This document shows, in pieces, positions 11,413-23,459 of a DNA stretch of 64,000 nt; positions within the stretch are counted from its first letter, which is position 1; every line of letters begins with the position of its first letter. The notes below the pieces were generated by a model, which saw only the letters and a program-made list of their open reading frames with translations, ran no database searches and was not told the DNA's origin. Position numbers and translations under genes: made by a program. This DNA comes from Poecilobothrus nobilitatus (Eukaryota > Arthropoda > Insecta > Diptera > Dolichopodidae), in contig OX352774.1 of assembly GCA_947095535.1 (NCBI GenBank), positions 115,199,996 to 115,263,995 on the forward strand. The letters run 5' to 3'.

Positions 11413-13050
11413 ATTGTTTGAAAATGTCGATAATTTTTCTAAACTTTACCTGGTATTAATCAAACTTTTCGCAGCTTATATCTCAGCCAAAAAAAAAACA
11501 GATTTTTGTTTTGATGTTTTGTCCAATTTATATATATGTATATATAGATACAGCGCACTTCATTAATTAGTGCCTTGACATATACCACCATGTAGAAAAC
11601 AATGTCTAGACACAAATTTGTATAAAGGTACAATTGCGGGCCCCACAATAACTTGAACAAGTGAAAATATTGCATTCTATCTTTTACAAAATTACGCAGG
11701 TGCACATTAATTAAAATTTCTTTTTTAAGCATTGTAATTATTGTAGTTTCGTACCATCACAACATAATTAAAATGAAATACGCAAAAATAAAATTATATA
11801 GAACGCTTCTACGTGTAGCGCTATCTTATTAAATTAAAATTTAGGGGTAATCTTATTAATGTGAGCATCGGTTAATACTTAGTGAATTTAATGATTAATC
11901 TTATACAAGAAGGCATCTATGACTATGATATCACAGCATTATAATAATATTGAATTTTTAAAAAAGAAAAAATACTAAATATATCTAAATATTTAATTAG
12001 AGATACTTTACCATAAAATGCATTTAGAATTCAACAAAAATGATTTTTATTTCAGATTTCTTCAGTTTTCTGAAATTTATAAATGGAAATTTAATGCAAG
12101 ACATAAAACGTTAACTCTCAACCTTAATCAAAATAATTAAATTCAAAGTTTCAGATTCCATAAACTTAACTTTTTAATAATTCCTTTAAATACGCAAAAT
12201 TCTTATTTTATTTTTTTCGCATATCCATAAAAAATTAAAAAAAAAACATTTACCGAGAAAAATATAATTTCTATTTTTGGGCCGAAAAGTTTCTATTTCC
12301 TTTCTTTTTTTTTTTCTTATTTGTAAACTAGACATCTATTTGCTCATAAAATTAGCATAAAAAAAATTATGCGTGAGCTTTACGAACCCACCATAAAAAA
12401 ACAACAAATAAATATTTAAAAAAAAAAAACATAAATAAAATTACGCGAAGAAATAAACGCGTGGCAAATTTTCGTAAAAGGTATACTCATAAACTTTTGA
12501 GCAGTAAAAAATTAAAAAAAAAAACAAAAAAAATGCTCATAATTGGCGCGGTTTTTTTTTTCGATGCAAATTTTATAAGTAGATACGCGGTAGTGATTCG
12601 ATCTGCCCCAATCGATACCAGGTACATAATATTATACAAGTTAATATTTTAAAAGGTTTTTAGTTATAGATTTAAGAACGTTTTGTTCACTCTGTTTTAA
12701 TTGCTTACTATTTGTTTTCTTTTACATTTTCAATAAATTTATGCTGATTTCTAACAATTTATTTAATTTTATTTATTTTTTGTTAAGCAATTGCATATTT
12801 TGTAATAGTGTCGACGTGCAAAAGAAGAGTAAGATAAAACTTAGAGAAAGAGTGAATACAAGATAAAAATAAATAAATAAATATTAAATTGCGTGCCCGC
12901 TCAATCACATATTATTCGCTTTTGTATGTTAATGATGCTAATTTACTTAATATTTTTTTTTTTTTTGTATATCCATATACGTATTTAAAAGTAGTGGTGG
13001 ATAAAAGCAAGATTACGTCTTAAAACTGTTGATTTATTTAATTCTCTATA
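11413..13050. other. AT-rich stretch, nothing recognised
   Basis: The frames at 11384-11732 and 12461-12652 are low-complexity without domains. No RNA gene or repeat partner seen. Confidence 0.5.
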
Positions 13051-13053
13051 CGT

Positions 13054-13390
13054 ATAATAGCTATTATAAAAGTTTTATCATTCGTTAGTGTATTGACAAA
13101 GGATAGAAGTGATTAAGAGTTAATATTTCACGAGTTATAGGGCTCTAATTATTTGTTAGTGCATTCAGAATATTTATTTTGACATTTCTTATATACTAAC
13201 TTTGTGCGCCAAATTAAAATTATTGGTTTTCTTTAATTTTGTACATTTCATCTGTTATAAAGAGTATCGCGGGTTAGCGACTTGGCAAAGACAAGCGGTG
13301 ATTAAAAGATAATCCTTCATGAGTTATGGGGCTCTAATAATTTCTCATTGAATATTTATTTTGACATTTCTTAGCTACTAGCTTTGTGAG
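13054..13390 (+). repeat. Diverged tandem duplication, two units about 185 bp apart
   Basis: Unit 1 (about 13054-13205) and unit 2 (about 13254-13390) share, in the same order, GAGTTATAGGGCTCTAAT / GAGTTATGGGGCTCTAAT, then AATATTTATTTTGACATTTC and a TAGCTTTGTGAG / TAACTTTGTGCG ending. The spacing of matching points is 182-189 bp, so indels have accumulated. It is non-coding. It could be an old tandem duplication or two copies of a dispersed repeat. Confidence 0.75.
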
Positions 13391-14761
13391 TTCGTTGTTT
13401 CGGACGCCATTAAAACAATTCTATGTTTTTCATCAAAAATTTCTTTAAATCCCCTGTTCGTTATCTTGAATACTATTCAAGGGTTTAATTCTCTGTAATT
13501 TAATATATTAAGTTTACTTGTCTCAGTCTGGAAAATTTTGGAAATTATAATAATCGAATTGAACAAAGTAGGTAGATCTAATTTATTAAAAACCGATTTG
13601 AAATTATAATCCAATTAACAAGTCCTAATAAGGGAAAGCCTTTTAAAAAAGAATTAATTTTGTATTCTGAGATTGGATGACAAAATAAATTTATTAAAAT
13701 AAGAAAAAAAAAAACTGTTACTACATTTTTGCCCTTTACTATTAATTAATATTTAAGTAAATAAAAACACTTTTTTGTTATTTTACCAATGTTGTAGAAT
13801 TTTTAATTTTATGACTCTCCCATTCTTATGTTAAAATTTTAAAAATAAAAAAAAATCACTTGCGTTTAAATATGAAGATCGCGTATTTTAATACGTTTTT
13901 TTTTTTGTTGTAGGAAAGTTCAATAAAATTTTAAAGTCTCGTGTTCATTTTATGAAAATAATGTAGAAAAAACACGTTGACAAAAAAAAATATATATATA
14001 TTAAATTTTAAAATGCGGAAAAGAATTTTTAAATTAATTTAAAGGTGTATTCAAAAAGTGTTAAAAGCATTTGAAAATGTCAAGTAACTTAATGTCAGCA
14101 CTATTTAATTTTGTATGCTGCGGATTAATGGATGGAAATTTAATATATAATTTGTATGGATATTAGACAGAACTAGAAAAAAATTATGTTTATTGATTTT
14201 TTTTTACATATTATTTATTCAACATTCTCTAAAAGCTAAGCTTCAGAATGCAAAATGATATGCAAAACGAAATCAGAAAGCATTAAATTACAAAGCAACA
14301 GTGTTATTAAGAAACATGATATTTAATTTGCAGTATGTTTTTTTTGGATAAAGTTTGGATATTCACAATATTATTTATAAACTTACCTATAATATGTAGT
14401 AGATTTTTTCATAAAGTTTTCCAAGTCCAAACATAGTTCAAAATTGTATTGTAAGCAACTTATGGACTTTTAAACCAAAACTAATTCAGAATTTCGATAA
14501 ACATACTTCAATTTTAAACAAAATTATAATGAATAATTGATTTAAATTAAATTTATTGCTTAAGTACGAGGTGCTATGCCCGCGTGAGGAAGAGAAATTA
14601 GTAGAAATATAATTGAATCAACCAAATAACTATGACGAAAGGTATCGCATTAATGTCGAATTTGTAATAGAACTGAATATAAATATATATTTTTTGAAAC
14701 AAATAAACTCTAAGATAGTTCATAAATTTTTTACTGTGATTTAAATAATGCAATTGAGGTC
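13391..14761. other. AT-rich stretch, nothing recognised
   Basis: Homopolymer tracts and a short (TA)n tract near 13990. No gene or repeat partner seen. Confidence 0.5.
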
Positions 14762-16005
14762 AGATCCAGAATACAAACTGTTCAGAATTGTGACTTACAC
14801 AAAAATTTGAAAATTTCATGTTCTAAGAAAAAACGTGAAAATAGGACTTTTCTGGAATTTTGAGGGGCTGTAAGTCCAAAACCCTATATAGCTAAGAAAA
14901 ACCGTTAAAGGACATAAAAATATTTTATTGAACTTTTAATTTTCATGTTTCGCCGAAGAAAAATTTTACCGGTGCCTAAGTTAAAGGTGTCTAAAAATAT
15001 CAAAATTTCAATTTTTGATGCGTAATAACTCTTAAAGAGGGGGTGCTATTTTTCATTATTAATTTTTTGAGGAAACTTATAATAATTCTAAAAGTTATTT
15101 CTTTTCTCAAAAATTCAGGTTCCTATCTCAAAGCATGCCGGAGTTATTAAAAAAGAAATATAATGCTAAATTTGGTTTTAATATAACAGTAAATTTAAAT
15201 AGTAAATTACAAAATATTGAATAATTTTAATATGGTTTTGTAAAGGTGGGAAATGTCCGGTCTTCTAGTGTATTTAGATTGTAAAACTACTACGCAGAGC
15301 CTGAGATATATACATCTGAAAATAAGGCTTTTTCGCAATTTTGGAGAGCTGTGACTTTGGAACCCTATACAATTAAAAGAAACCATTAACACACGTAAAA
15401 ATATATTACGGGAGGTTTGATTTTTTTATCTTGCCGAAAAAAAATGCGTACAGGTGCCTAAGTTATAGCTATTTAAAAATATCAAATTTTAAATTTTTGA
15501 GCCCTAATAGCTCTTAAACAGGTGGTACAAAAAAATTTTCTGAGCAAACTTATAATAATTCTAAAAGTTCTTTCTTGTCTCAAATTTTAAACCCCTATCT
15601 AAAAGGGTGCCGTAGTTATGAAAGTAGAAAAATCATGCAAAATTTGGCCTTCACATAACTGTAAATTTAAATACTAAATTTAAAAACTATATATAATTTT
15701 GATATTGATTTATAAAGGAAAAAAAAATTCCTGTCGAATGGCGTTTTCAGATTGAAAATATGTTAAGCGGAACATGAAATATACGCGTTTAGGAATTGGG
15801 CTTTTTTAAAGTTTGAGGTGCTGTAGTTCCCTGGTGGATGGGGCTATATGAAAAAGTTGTTCAACAAAATTAATTGTTTTATGAGACCTACCCATGATTA
15901 AAATTGTTTTTCTCTATCTTTAACGGTGTAGAAATTTTGTAAACAGACGAACAGAGTGAAACTAATAGGCACATTTTTTCAAATTTTTTTTGGAAATGTG
16001 TTAAA
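14762..16005 (-). mobile_element. Family A (DINE/HINE-like) element, near full length, two internal modules
   Basis: The reverse complement follows the copy at 49570-50905 almost from end to end. The module landmark TGCCGGAGTTAT / TGCCGTAGTTAT occurs at 15136 and 15608, a period of 472 bp. Further paired landmarks are TAACAGTAAATTTAAATA / TAACTGTAAATTTAAATAC and GCCTAAGTTAAAGG / GCCTAAGTTATAGC. The 5' terminus, on the right here, shows ACGGTGTAGAAATTTTGTAA and CTAATAGGCACATTTTTTCA, with a decayed GACGAACAG in place of the (CCGT)n tract. There is no coding capacity: the longest frame, 15207-15392, lies inside a module and has no domain. Confidence 0.88.
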
Positions 16006-16737
16006 AATCGTAATTATTAATTACTTTTTTTTGTTAATCGTTTGCGGGAAGATCCTAATAAGAAGAAAAGTAAATTAATATTAATAAGAATAATCATACT
16101 AATAAAAATAATATTATTTAGCTGGTGTTTATATATAATAACTATAAATTTTGTTTATTACCTCAAATTTTGATTAAAAAATTAACATGAAATTAAAAAA
16201 ACCCAAAAAATATTATTATCCCCATTTTACTTGCGTATTTACCTGTAGATGGCACAATTATTAAATAATATTACCATTAATAATTAAATAAAAGAAACGG
16301 AAAAATAAAAATTGTATACAAGACCCCCCTTTTTTAATAGTTTTTGATGTTTAGAATACCTAATTAAATCGCTATTAATATTTTCTTTTTATTTTATAAT
16401 ATTAGGTATTATCGATATATACCTAATAGTACATTTAGTCGAAAAAAAATTTAGCAATAAAAATGTTGATTTTAATCACGGTTTTATTAACTATTTTCCC
16501 ATTAGAAAAGTGATAGGCTTGTTGAACGGTTTTATTCACTGTATTTTCTAAGTTAAGTAATAAGCTTCAAAAACAGAAAAGTTAAGATTGTTTTACCAAA
16601 CTTTTTAAAAAAAAATAACATAACCTAAAAAAATAACCTTTTTAACCCTAATATAGGCAAGATATTTGGATGAGTCACCCAATTTATGAGACAATGTCTA
16701 TAATGATTAGAATTTAAATATAGATTAACTTCATAAT
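16006..16737. other. AT-rich stretch, nothing recognised
   Basis: No coding frame or repeat partner seen. Confidence 0.5.
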
Positions 16738-16975
16738 TCACATGTGTACGACATAATTCAATTTTGCAAGCATCTTTTCCCGTATCCTTATTCCCAAAAC
16801 TAAACTTAACATTATGCCACTATGTATAAAAAGATTCATTTCAAAGTTTGGTTTGAAAGGTGGTGGTTTTGGTTGATTAAAGTCTACCCAGAGGCACCTC
16901 CTGAAGTTTCTTTTAGTGATGTTTTCACACTGCTCCTCGTAAAAAAAAACACACAATACTAACTACTCGCACATG
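16738..16975. repeat. Family D dispersed repeat, copy 1 (tentative)
   Basis: Shares the blocks TGTACGA, GCATCTTTTCCCGTATCCTT (compare CACATCCTTATCAC near 19107) and TGGTTTTGGTTGATTAAAGT with the segment at 18975-19215. Spacing is similar but substitutions are many. The minus-strand frame 16738-16956 has no recognisable domain. The class is unknown. Confidence 0.5.
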
Positions 16976-17310
16976 TACTTAATTAATCGTAATCGTATTG
17001 TCTCGTAAATACTTACCCAGCGTTATTTTTAATTATTTATTATTATAAGTTTCAGTTGTTGAATATCAACCTGAAGTTTTAAAAATATTATTATATTGTT
17101 GATATCGTCAATTACTGATACAATCGGCTTAACTTATTATTTTGGACTTTTAATTTTATTTTGGTATACAAATTCTCATTCGTCTTATAGTTCCAATCTC
17201 AATGATCACTTCATTTAGCCAACGCATTCAGATGGGCCCCTGCGCAGAAATGAAATAAAATAATTACTGTACAACCTTTAAATTTGTAATTAGTATGTGT
17301 ACGATATATC

Positions 17311-17400
17311 CAGTCAATGGTGTAGTGGTTAAGACACCGGCCTTTCATACGAAAGGTCTCGGGCTTAAAATCCGGCTGTGTCATATAGATTAATAAAAAA
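17311..17400 (+). mobile_element. Short tRNA-derived SINE (family 2, copy f)
   Basis: CAATGGTGTAGTGGTTAAGA (A-box region) is followed by CACCGGCCTTTCATACGAAA, a B-box-like GGGCTTAAAATCC and GGCTGTGTCATATAG, then A-rich DNA. The head resembles a tRNA gene but the 3' half does not close a proper acceptor stem, so I read it as a SINE and not a tRNA gene. The partner copy at 11041-11129 supports this. Confidence 0.72.
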
Positions 17401-17770
17401 TAATACAGATTTTTCTTATAATATATAATAATTAGTAGAATATGATTAAAAATCATAATAAACCATAATTCTTGTATAAGATAATAGATGGCGTAGAAAT
17501 AAAAAAGAAACGTCTTAGTCTTGTACAATAGTTACAGCCGAGTAATCAACGGCTTAGTGAAACTAATGATTCGCGAAACTGAAGCTTAGTCAAATATGAA
17601 TAATAAATGATTTAGTGGATGCCCTATACTGCTCACAGGAGTGGCAAGGAAAAAAAATGTGTACGATATATATAGTAAAGTTAAAGAAGATCATTTACGT
17701 CTTAATTACAAATATTCCTTCAATTTTTCCGTTCATCTGAGTAACCGAATTCCAACATTTAGTTCATATA

Positions 17771-18065
17771 CAGGGTGTCCCAAGTTAAATTTCACATAAA
17801 GCAGGAGGTGATGGGGAGCATCACAATGAACCAAATATTCTATGGGAGGAGATGGGTCTATTCCGGACCCTTTTCGAGATATGGGTAGCTAATAACTTTT
17901 TTCTATCTCTAACCACTTTTTGAGATATAAAGAATAGAAAAGTGTGTTATAATACACAAAATGTGTTAACACAGTTTTGAAAATAACACACTTTTCTATT
18001 GTGATTGAAAATAACACACTTTATATAGCTCTTTATATCTCAAAAATTGTTAGAGATAAAATATA
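17771..18065. mobile_element. Large imperfect palindrome, possible MITE
   Basis: Starts with CAGGGTGTCCCAAGTTAAAT, a form common at the ends of insect DNA transposons. The arm 17903-17950 (TATCTCTAACCACTTTTTGA and on to GTGTGTTAT) pairs with 18011-18058 over about 48 bp with few mismatches. Its last 18 bases (17933-17950, AATAGAAAAGTGTGTTAT) also pair perfectly with 17983-18000. The inner arm is thus present twice, giving two alternative hairpins. No matching right-hand terminus was found, so the transposon assignment is tentative. Confidence 0.65.
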
Positions 18066-18974
18066 AATATAGAATTTATGGCAGCTGAAGAATATAGTTA
18101 GTGCTAAGGCTAACTGAAGTTCAGATAAAAAAGTTTGGCTGATAACTTTGACGTTGGCCTTCAAATTTAATTTTTTAGAATAATTTACAAACAATATAAT
18201 ATATTATCACATCATTCAGAAATTTTCAAATTAGACCAAAAATACTTTATCGAATTTGTCACTATTTATACAGGTAGGTATAGGTAAAATAGTATAAATA
18301 TAAATAGAACGTTAATTCTTTTCAATTTCTTCCTAATTTTTTATTTTCCTATATTTATTTTTTCATGTATGTTAATTTTGCATATAAGCTTAATATATAC
18401 ATAGTATAGCAGTATATGAGTATAATATAATATGTATAGAAATTTATTACCAAAAATTTATTAATTTTGTAATAATAAATGTGCCCTGTCCAATATTATG
18501 AACATTTTTCTACCTACATTTATTATTTTTTGATTTTAGTTCCCCTATTCAAATAATGAAAAATAAAAATAGTTGAATACACCTTGTTTTGTTTTTTTTT
18601 TGTTGTCTTGTTACCCGTGACAGGTACAATGTATATACATATGTACATAGATAGGCCGAATATATTTTATTAAAACAATTTTACCATTAATGAGTAGGTG
18701 AATTTAATGTTTTTAGTTTTTTATTTTAGTTTATGAAAAATAGTGTAAAAAAATACTCAGAAAAAATTTTAAAACATTTTGATTCGCTTACACTTGTAAC
18801 TAGTGATCAGTACATATTTTGCAGTAATTAAAATATGTTTATTCTGAAGAGAATAATTTAAACATAATATATAATATTATAATTCGTAGATTTTAGTGCT
18901 CTAGCAACAGGGTTGTGTTATGTCGATAAAATGAAAATCAGTCTCTTCGTCATAGGTTCCTTTAAGCTCGTAAC
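18066..18974. other. AT-rich stretch, nothing recognised
   Basis: TA-rich tracts, including one near 18645. No coding or RNA signal seen. Confidence 0.5.
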
Positions 18975-19215
18975 CCGTATATGTACGATATAGTAAAGTT
19001 AAAGAAGAACATTCAAATCTTATTTACAAATATTCCTCTAAATTTTGCTCCCCATCCTTTATGATTCTAAAATTTCCAAACACCATTTCTTCAGCAACCT
19101 TTTCACATCCTTATCACTAATACGAAACTGTGATGGTTTTGGTTGCTTAAAGTTAAAAACTGACTAGAAAAATCTCGTGAGTCGTGGAGAACTTTTGTAA
19201 AAACAAAACAAATAT
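18975..19215. repeat. Family D dispersed repeat, copy 2 (tentative)
   Basis: TGTACGATATAGTAAAGTTA followed by AAGAAGAACATTC recurs in part at 17656-17740 (TGTACGATATATATAGTAAA, then TTACAAATATTCC). The later part, ending TGTGATGGTTTTGGTTGCTT, matches 16850-16885. A related stretch lies at 23160-23290 (TTTCCAAACATC). The boundaries and class are unknown. Confidence 0.55.
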
Positions 19216-19574
19216 AATTCTAATTGTTCTACCCTAAACGGTATTTAAAGGAAAGTTAATGTGGAAACTATTACAATTCTCCTTGTTTTCTTAATTTAAT
19301 TCTTCTTCTACTGCTGTTTCTGCTTATTTACTAATGGACACTAATGGAATGTTTCTGCTTATTTACTATTTGACAATTATTTCATGGATTATAGGTGAAT
19401 GGTTAGAGAAAGTTCCGAGGCGCAAAATATTTTACTGTACTTCAAATCAGAACTTCTGAGTATTTCAATGCGACTTCTAATATCTTTTCCACAATTTTAG
19501 TCTTTATTTATCTAGCTTCCGAGATATTTTAAATTGAGATCTGTTCTTTTTGAAATCAATAAAATGTGTTTCCA

Positions 19575-19850
19575 TTAGCTTTGAAATCTATTTCTACTTA
19601 CTGTGCTGAATTTGGTTTTCTGTGCATTAATTTTTAATTCATAATTCTTGCTAAGTTGGTTTATTTTCTTTTCTAAAAATTGCAAATGCGCAATACTATC
19701 TGCTATGAGTATGGTATTATCATCATATCTTATATTGTTTTTAACTGTACGTTTCACTTCAACCTCAAGTTCGTCTAGTGTTATTTCAAAAATGGTTTCA
19801 TAAAGATTAAATAGGAATGATAAAATAATTTGTTTTCTATTTGCCATCAA
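19575..19850 (-). pseudogene. LINE reverse transcriptase scrap (palm region)
   Basis: The minus-strand frame has FLFNLYETIFE followed by NNIRYDDNTILIADSIAHLQ and then NYELKINAQKTKFS. This matches the palm of a non-LTR reverse transcriptase: an LFNLY motif, the catalytic block normally written Y-A-D-D-T, and the LKIN-x-x-KTK block. The catalytic block reads YDDNT, so even this piece is inactivated. Only about 90 residues survive, upstream LSP sequence is decayed, and no 3' end is visible. The wording of the motifs is unlike the Jockey remnant at 21890-22585, so a different LINE is likely. Confidence 0.85.
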
Positions 19851-21889
19851 AGCGATATGCCATATTTTGTTTGTACGTTTGCTTTTTGCTGCCAGTATGG
19901 GGTTTTAATTCTAATAATATTATTGTCTCTTCATCAATGTATAGGTAAATTTGAATGTAAACCATCCAAAAGCAAAAGATGGATAAAAAATAAAACAAAA
20001 CTTATATTTTAAATTGCATCAATAATATTTAATGAAAGTTTTGTGAAAATTAATTTCGATATTAATCAAATTTAGTTATATTAATGTTATATTTAAGGCT
20101 TAAATTTTTCTTAGTATATTCAATCAAATCCATTAACTCGAGTGTTTGTCATTTAATAAATTAGAAAAAATCAAAAAATAAAACAAAAACACAATTTTTG
20201 GCTCCCCCAGTTTTATTTGACTCACTCTTTTCTAGTGAAACAATGTCACATTTGTGTACCATTCATATCATTTCTGGTACGTTACTTACAAACGTAATTA
20301 CATATAATCTTTATATTATATAAATATTTATATAAAATATTCTATATAAGTTATATTAATATTTAAATAAAAATGACCCAAAAAAAAAAACCCATTCTTA
20401 TTTTATTTAGTATTCATCTAATATATATGAAAAAAATTAGAAAACAAAAAAAAAAAAAATAGAGGGTTTGTAATTAGGTTGACAAGTGATTTTATAGTGT
20501 TTTTATTTAATCAAACATTGTCACGTACAGACATAGAAAGAATAATATTGTAAAAGTGGCGGTACAAACAATAACAATAATGACTATGGCTACGACTACA
20601 GACTTCAACTTAAAACTAACGAACGCAAAGAAATAATGAAAATGGCAACTTGTATCATGTATTTTAACCAATTCTAGTCTAAAGTATATAATATATAAGT
20701 GCAGCAATCATGCCAAAAAAAGCCAAAAAAAAAAAAAAAATATATAAGAAAAAGAGAAATACTAGATATTTAAAAAGATAGAGTATACAACAAAATAACT
20801 AAACAACGCTATCTATTGTTTCATTTTTTAATCAAAGTGAAAAGAAAATCAACGAAAAATTTAATAAAATTGGTTAAAACAAAAACAAAAGTAATAAAAT
20901 TAACAAAATAATAGTTAAGAAATTAACAAACTAACAAGTTAACAATAACAGAAAAAAAAATTATACGCAACAATGTATAAAATAATAAATAAATAAATAA
21001 GTACAGTTTTAAAAGTAAAATAACAGTAGTTACAATGAATAATTATTTTCAACGAAGTTAAGTGAAGGTGAATAAAACGTTAAGGGAGAAACGGTGATTG
21101 GAGTTTTTCTGTTTTTGTGTGAATAAAATATAATAATCGAATATTGGCTTTTAGAAAGCAAATTTTATTATATTTCAAAATAATTATTTTTTTATAGAAT
21201 TTGAAATATTTAGCATTTTTATGCAAGCTGTGATAAACTGATTTATCCTATTCTTAATTACGATTTTATTCATTTATTACTGCTATTTAAGTAAATTTTA
21301 AGTTATATTCAAGAGTAAAATATTCATTATCAATTTATGAATAATTAATTATATATTTATATTTACGTTCCTTCCTGTTATTAATTTCTTTTATTTCTTG
21401 TAGTAGAAAAATTAGAATTTCGAATTTAGATGGTCGAAACGCATTAATTCATATTCCAGCCAATTTTGAAAGAAATATGGGAAAATCACGCCTCAATTAT
21501 GAATACGTTGTAAAATTATCCTGCGGTTTTGCTCCAAAGTATAATTTCAAGACTTAAATACTTTTACTTTAGACATTAAAAGGCTAAGAATTGTCATAGA
21601 GAGTATTAGGGAAAAACGTTTTTTAGAGATTTTGTAGGGGCTTTGAATAATTAAAAAATCAATTAGTTTTATCGCAGCAAGTCATTTTGCTGATACAGTA
21701 GCTTATGAAAATACTCCAGAATCATCGTGAATGTTAACTACACATTTACATGCAAAATTAGAACACACGAAACACACTAACATCCAAGATTAAATTAATA
21801 TCAGTATCATAAGATAATTTAATAAAATATTATAACGGCTCAGCATCCTTTAACTCCATCTTATAGGTTTTATATATTTTCCCTAAGGA
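19851..21889. other. AT-rich stretch, nothing recognised
   Basis: Contains (AAT)-rich and poly-A/T tracts around 20160-21020. No gene or shared repeat was recognised. Confidence 0.5.
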
Positions 21890-22585
21890 AATCTGTACTC
21901 TGCACTAAATCTAAAGGTTTTTTTCTTTTAAGCTTTCCTGTAATTGAGCAGCTTCAACATTTATATGCTCTTCTAGACAAGCTTTATGCTTTATGTTTCA
22001 TCCATAACTTTGGGAATTGTGAAATCTCTTTGAATGTCACAATTACGTACATGCCAAGGAGCACTTACTATATATGTTACGTAGGACTTTGTTCTGAAAA
22101 GTTTGTATTTTTTTAATATGCGTTTGCTTAGCATCACCCCAAAGTTGAATGCCATATAGCCATAAAGATTTAATTACTTGGTTGTAAATTAACACTTTAT
22201 TATATATTGTTAGTTTAGATTTAGAACCTAGGAGTCAGTAATTTTCTCTATATTTATTTTCAAGTTCTAGGTTTTTCTTGAACGTGTTCATTCCACCTTA
22301 GCTTGACATCCAGTGTCATTCCTAGGTATTTTGCTGAAATTTCGATTGATATACGTTTACACCATTTAAATTTATTTTTGGCGCGGTTTTCTATAATTAT
22401 ATTTGTAAAATTGACATGAACAGTTTTACTTTCATTAAGTTTTATTTTCCATTTTTTTATCCAATAACATATTCTTTCATTTGCTTTCTTTAATTTTCTT
22501 GTAGCTTCCTCAATATTTGATCCTATTCTCTAAATGATCTGCAAATAATTTGACTTTTTCTTTATTATTCTTTGCCCAACTGCAG
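21890..22585 (-). pseudogene. Jockey-like LINE ORF2 remnant with reverse transcriptase core deleted
   Basis: Read from 22585 downward, the protein starts with a pre-RT linker (NSDCSWAKNNKEKVKLFADH). It then jumps, after a frameshift near 22515, to the C-terminal part of the reverse transcriptase: EEATRKLKKANERICYWIKK, LNESKTVHVNFTN, and AKYLGMTLDVKLRWNEHV. The thumb and tail follow: LTIYNKVLIYNQVIKSLWLY then GIQLWGDAKQTHIKKIQTFQ. After further stops come IPKV-type and NVEAAQLQESLK blocks near 21950-21900. In intact Jockey elements several hundred residues of fingers and palm, including the YADD site, separate linker and thumb. Their absence is an internal deletion, unlike the 5' truncation typical of LINEs. 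The 515-825 scrap belongs to the same family. Confidence 0.88.
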
Positions 22586-23459
22586 TCTGAATTCATGAGC
22601 GGTGGGACGTGCTTTATCGATTTTTTTACACTCTTCGTTGCTTATTTAGTTTTCTAGTTATATTTTCACTCAGATTTGTTATAACAGTATCTTTTAAATT
22701 TAGACAGTTGCCTGAAATTTTGTTTGTTATAAATAAAGCAATAACATCTGGAATCTTGTTAAAATTATAATAGTCCAGTAAAAATTACATTTTTAACATT
22801 TTTCTGTTAAACGTTATTTTAGGATTTTAGAGCTAACAGGGGTTAACAACACTTTAATCTTTAAATAATAAATAACAACCTTATACATTTTGAAGCTTAG
22901 AACAGTTAAAATAGCGTAAAGAATTATCGTCTTACAAAAAGTCAGAAATGCTACGAAAAGTAATATTTTATATTTGCTGAAATAAAGCCATAAATCCAAT
23001 TAAAATGTTAATGTCTTTTTCTTTATATTTTCGAGAGATAATCCTTCGGGCGTAAATTCGTTGATCTTTAACACAGCATCGTCGATCTTTATAGAAATTC
23101 ATTTATGAGCAAGAGTTGTTAATGGAAGCATACCCATCACATGTGCTAACTAAAGTAGGAATCCATATTGTGTGCAATGAAGTAAAGTTTAACAAAGAAC
23201 ATTAGCATCTTTTTTTAGAGCATCTTAAACCTATATTTTCTGTACCCCATTTTCCAAACATCTTTATTATATCCTTCAACGTGTACAAGTCCAAATAAAT
23301 AAGTTCAATGATCAATCTTTTAATGAAAAGTGTTACCTTATGTGCTTGTAATAAATTTCAAACAACATTCAAAATAGAATTTAAGTATGTAAATAACTAT
23401 TTATAGCTACATTATATTTTATTATATTCAAAATACCAAATTAAAAAAAAACCCCTCTT
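22586..23459. other. AT-rich stretch; weak family D similarity at 23160-23290
   Basis: Mostly unremarkable. TAAAGTTTAACAAAGAACAT near 23182 and TTTTCCAAACATC near 23249 echo the family D repeat at 18990-19090. Confidence 0.45.

Noticed and set aside
17311..17385. Functional tRNA gene
   Set aside because: A and B box-like elements are present, but the acceptor stem does not close and a second decayed copy shares the 3' end, so SINE is the better reading.
17211..17528. 105-codon minus-strand frame
   Set aside because: It spans a SINE on the opposite strand and AT-rich flanks; no domain.
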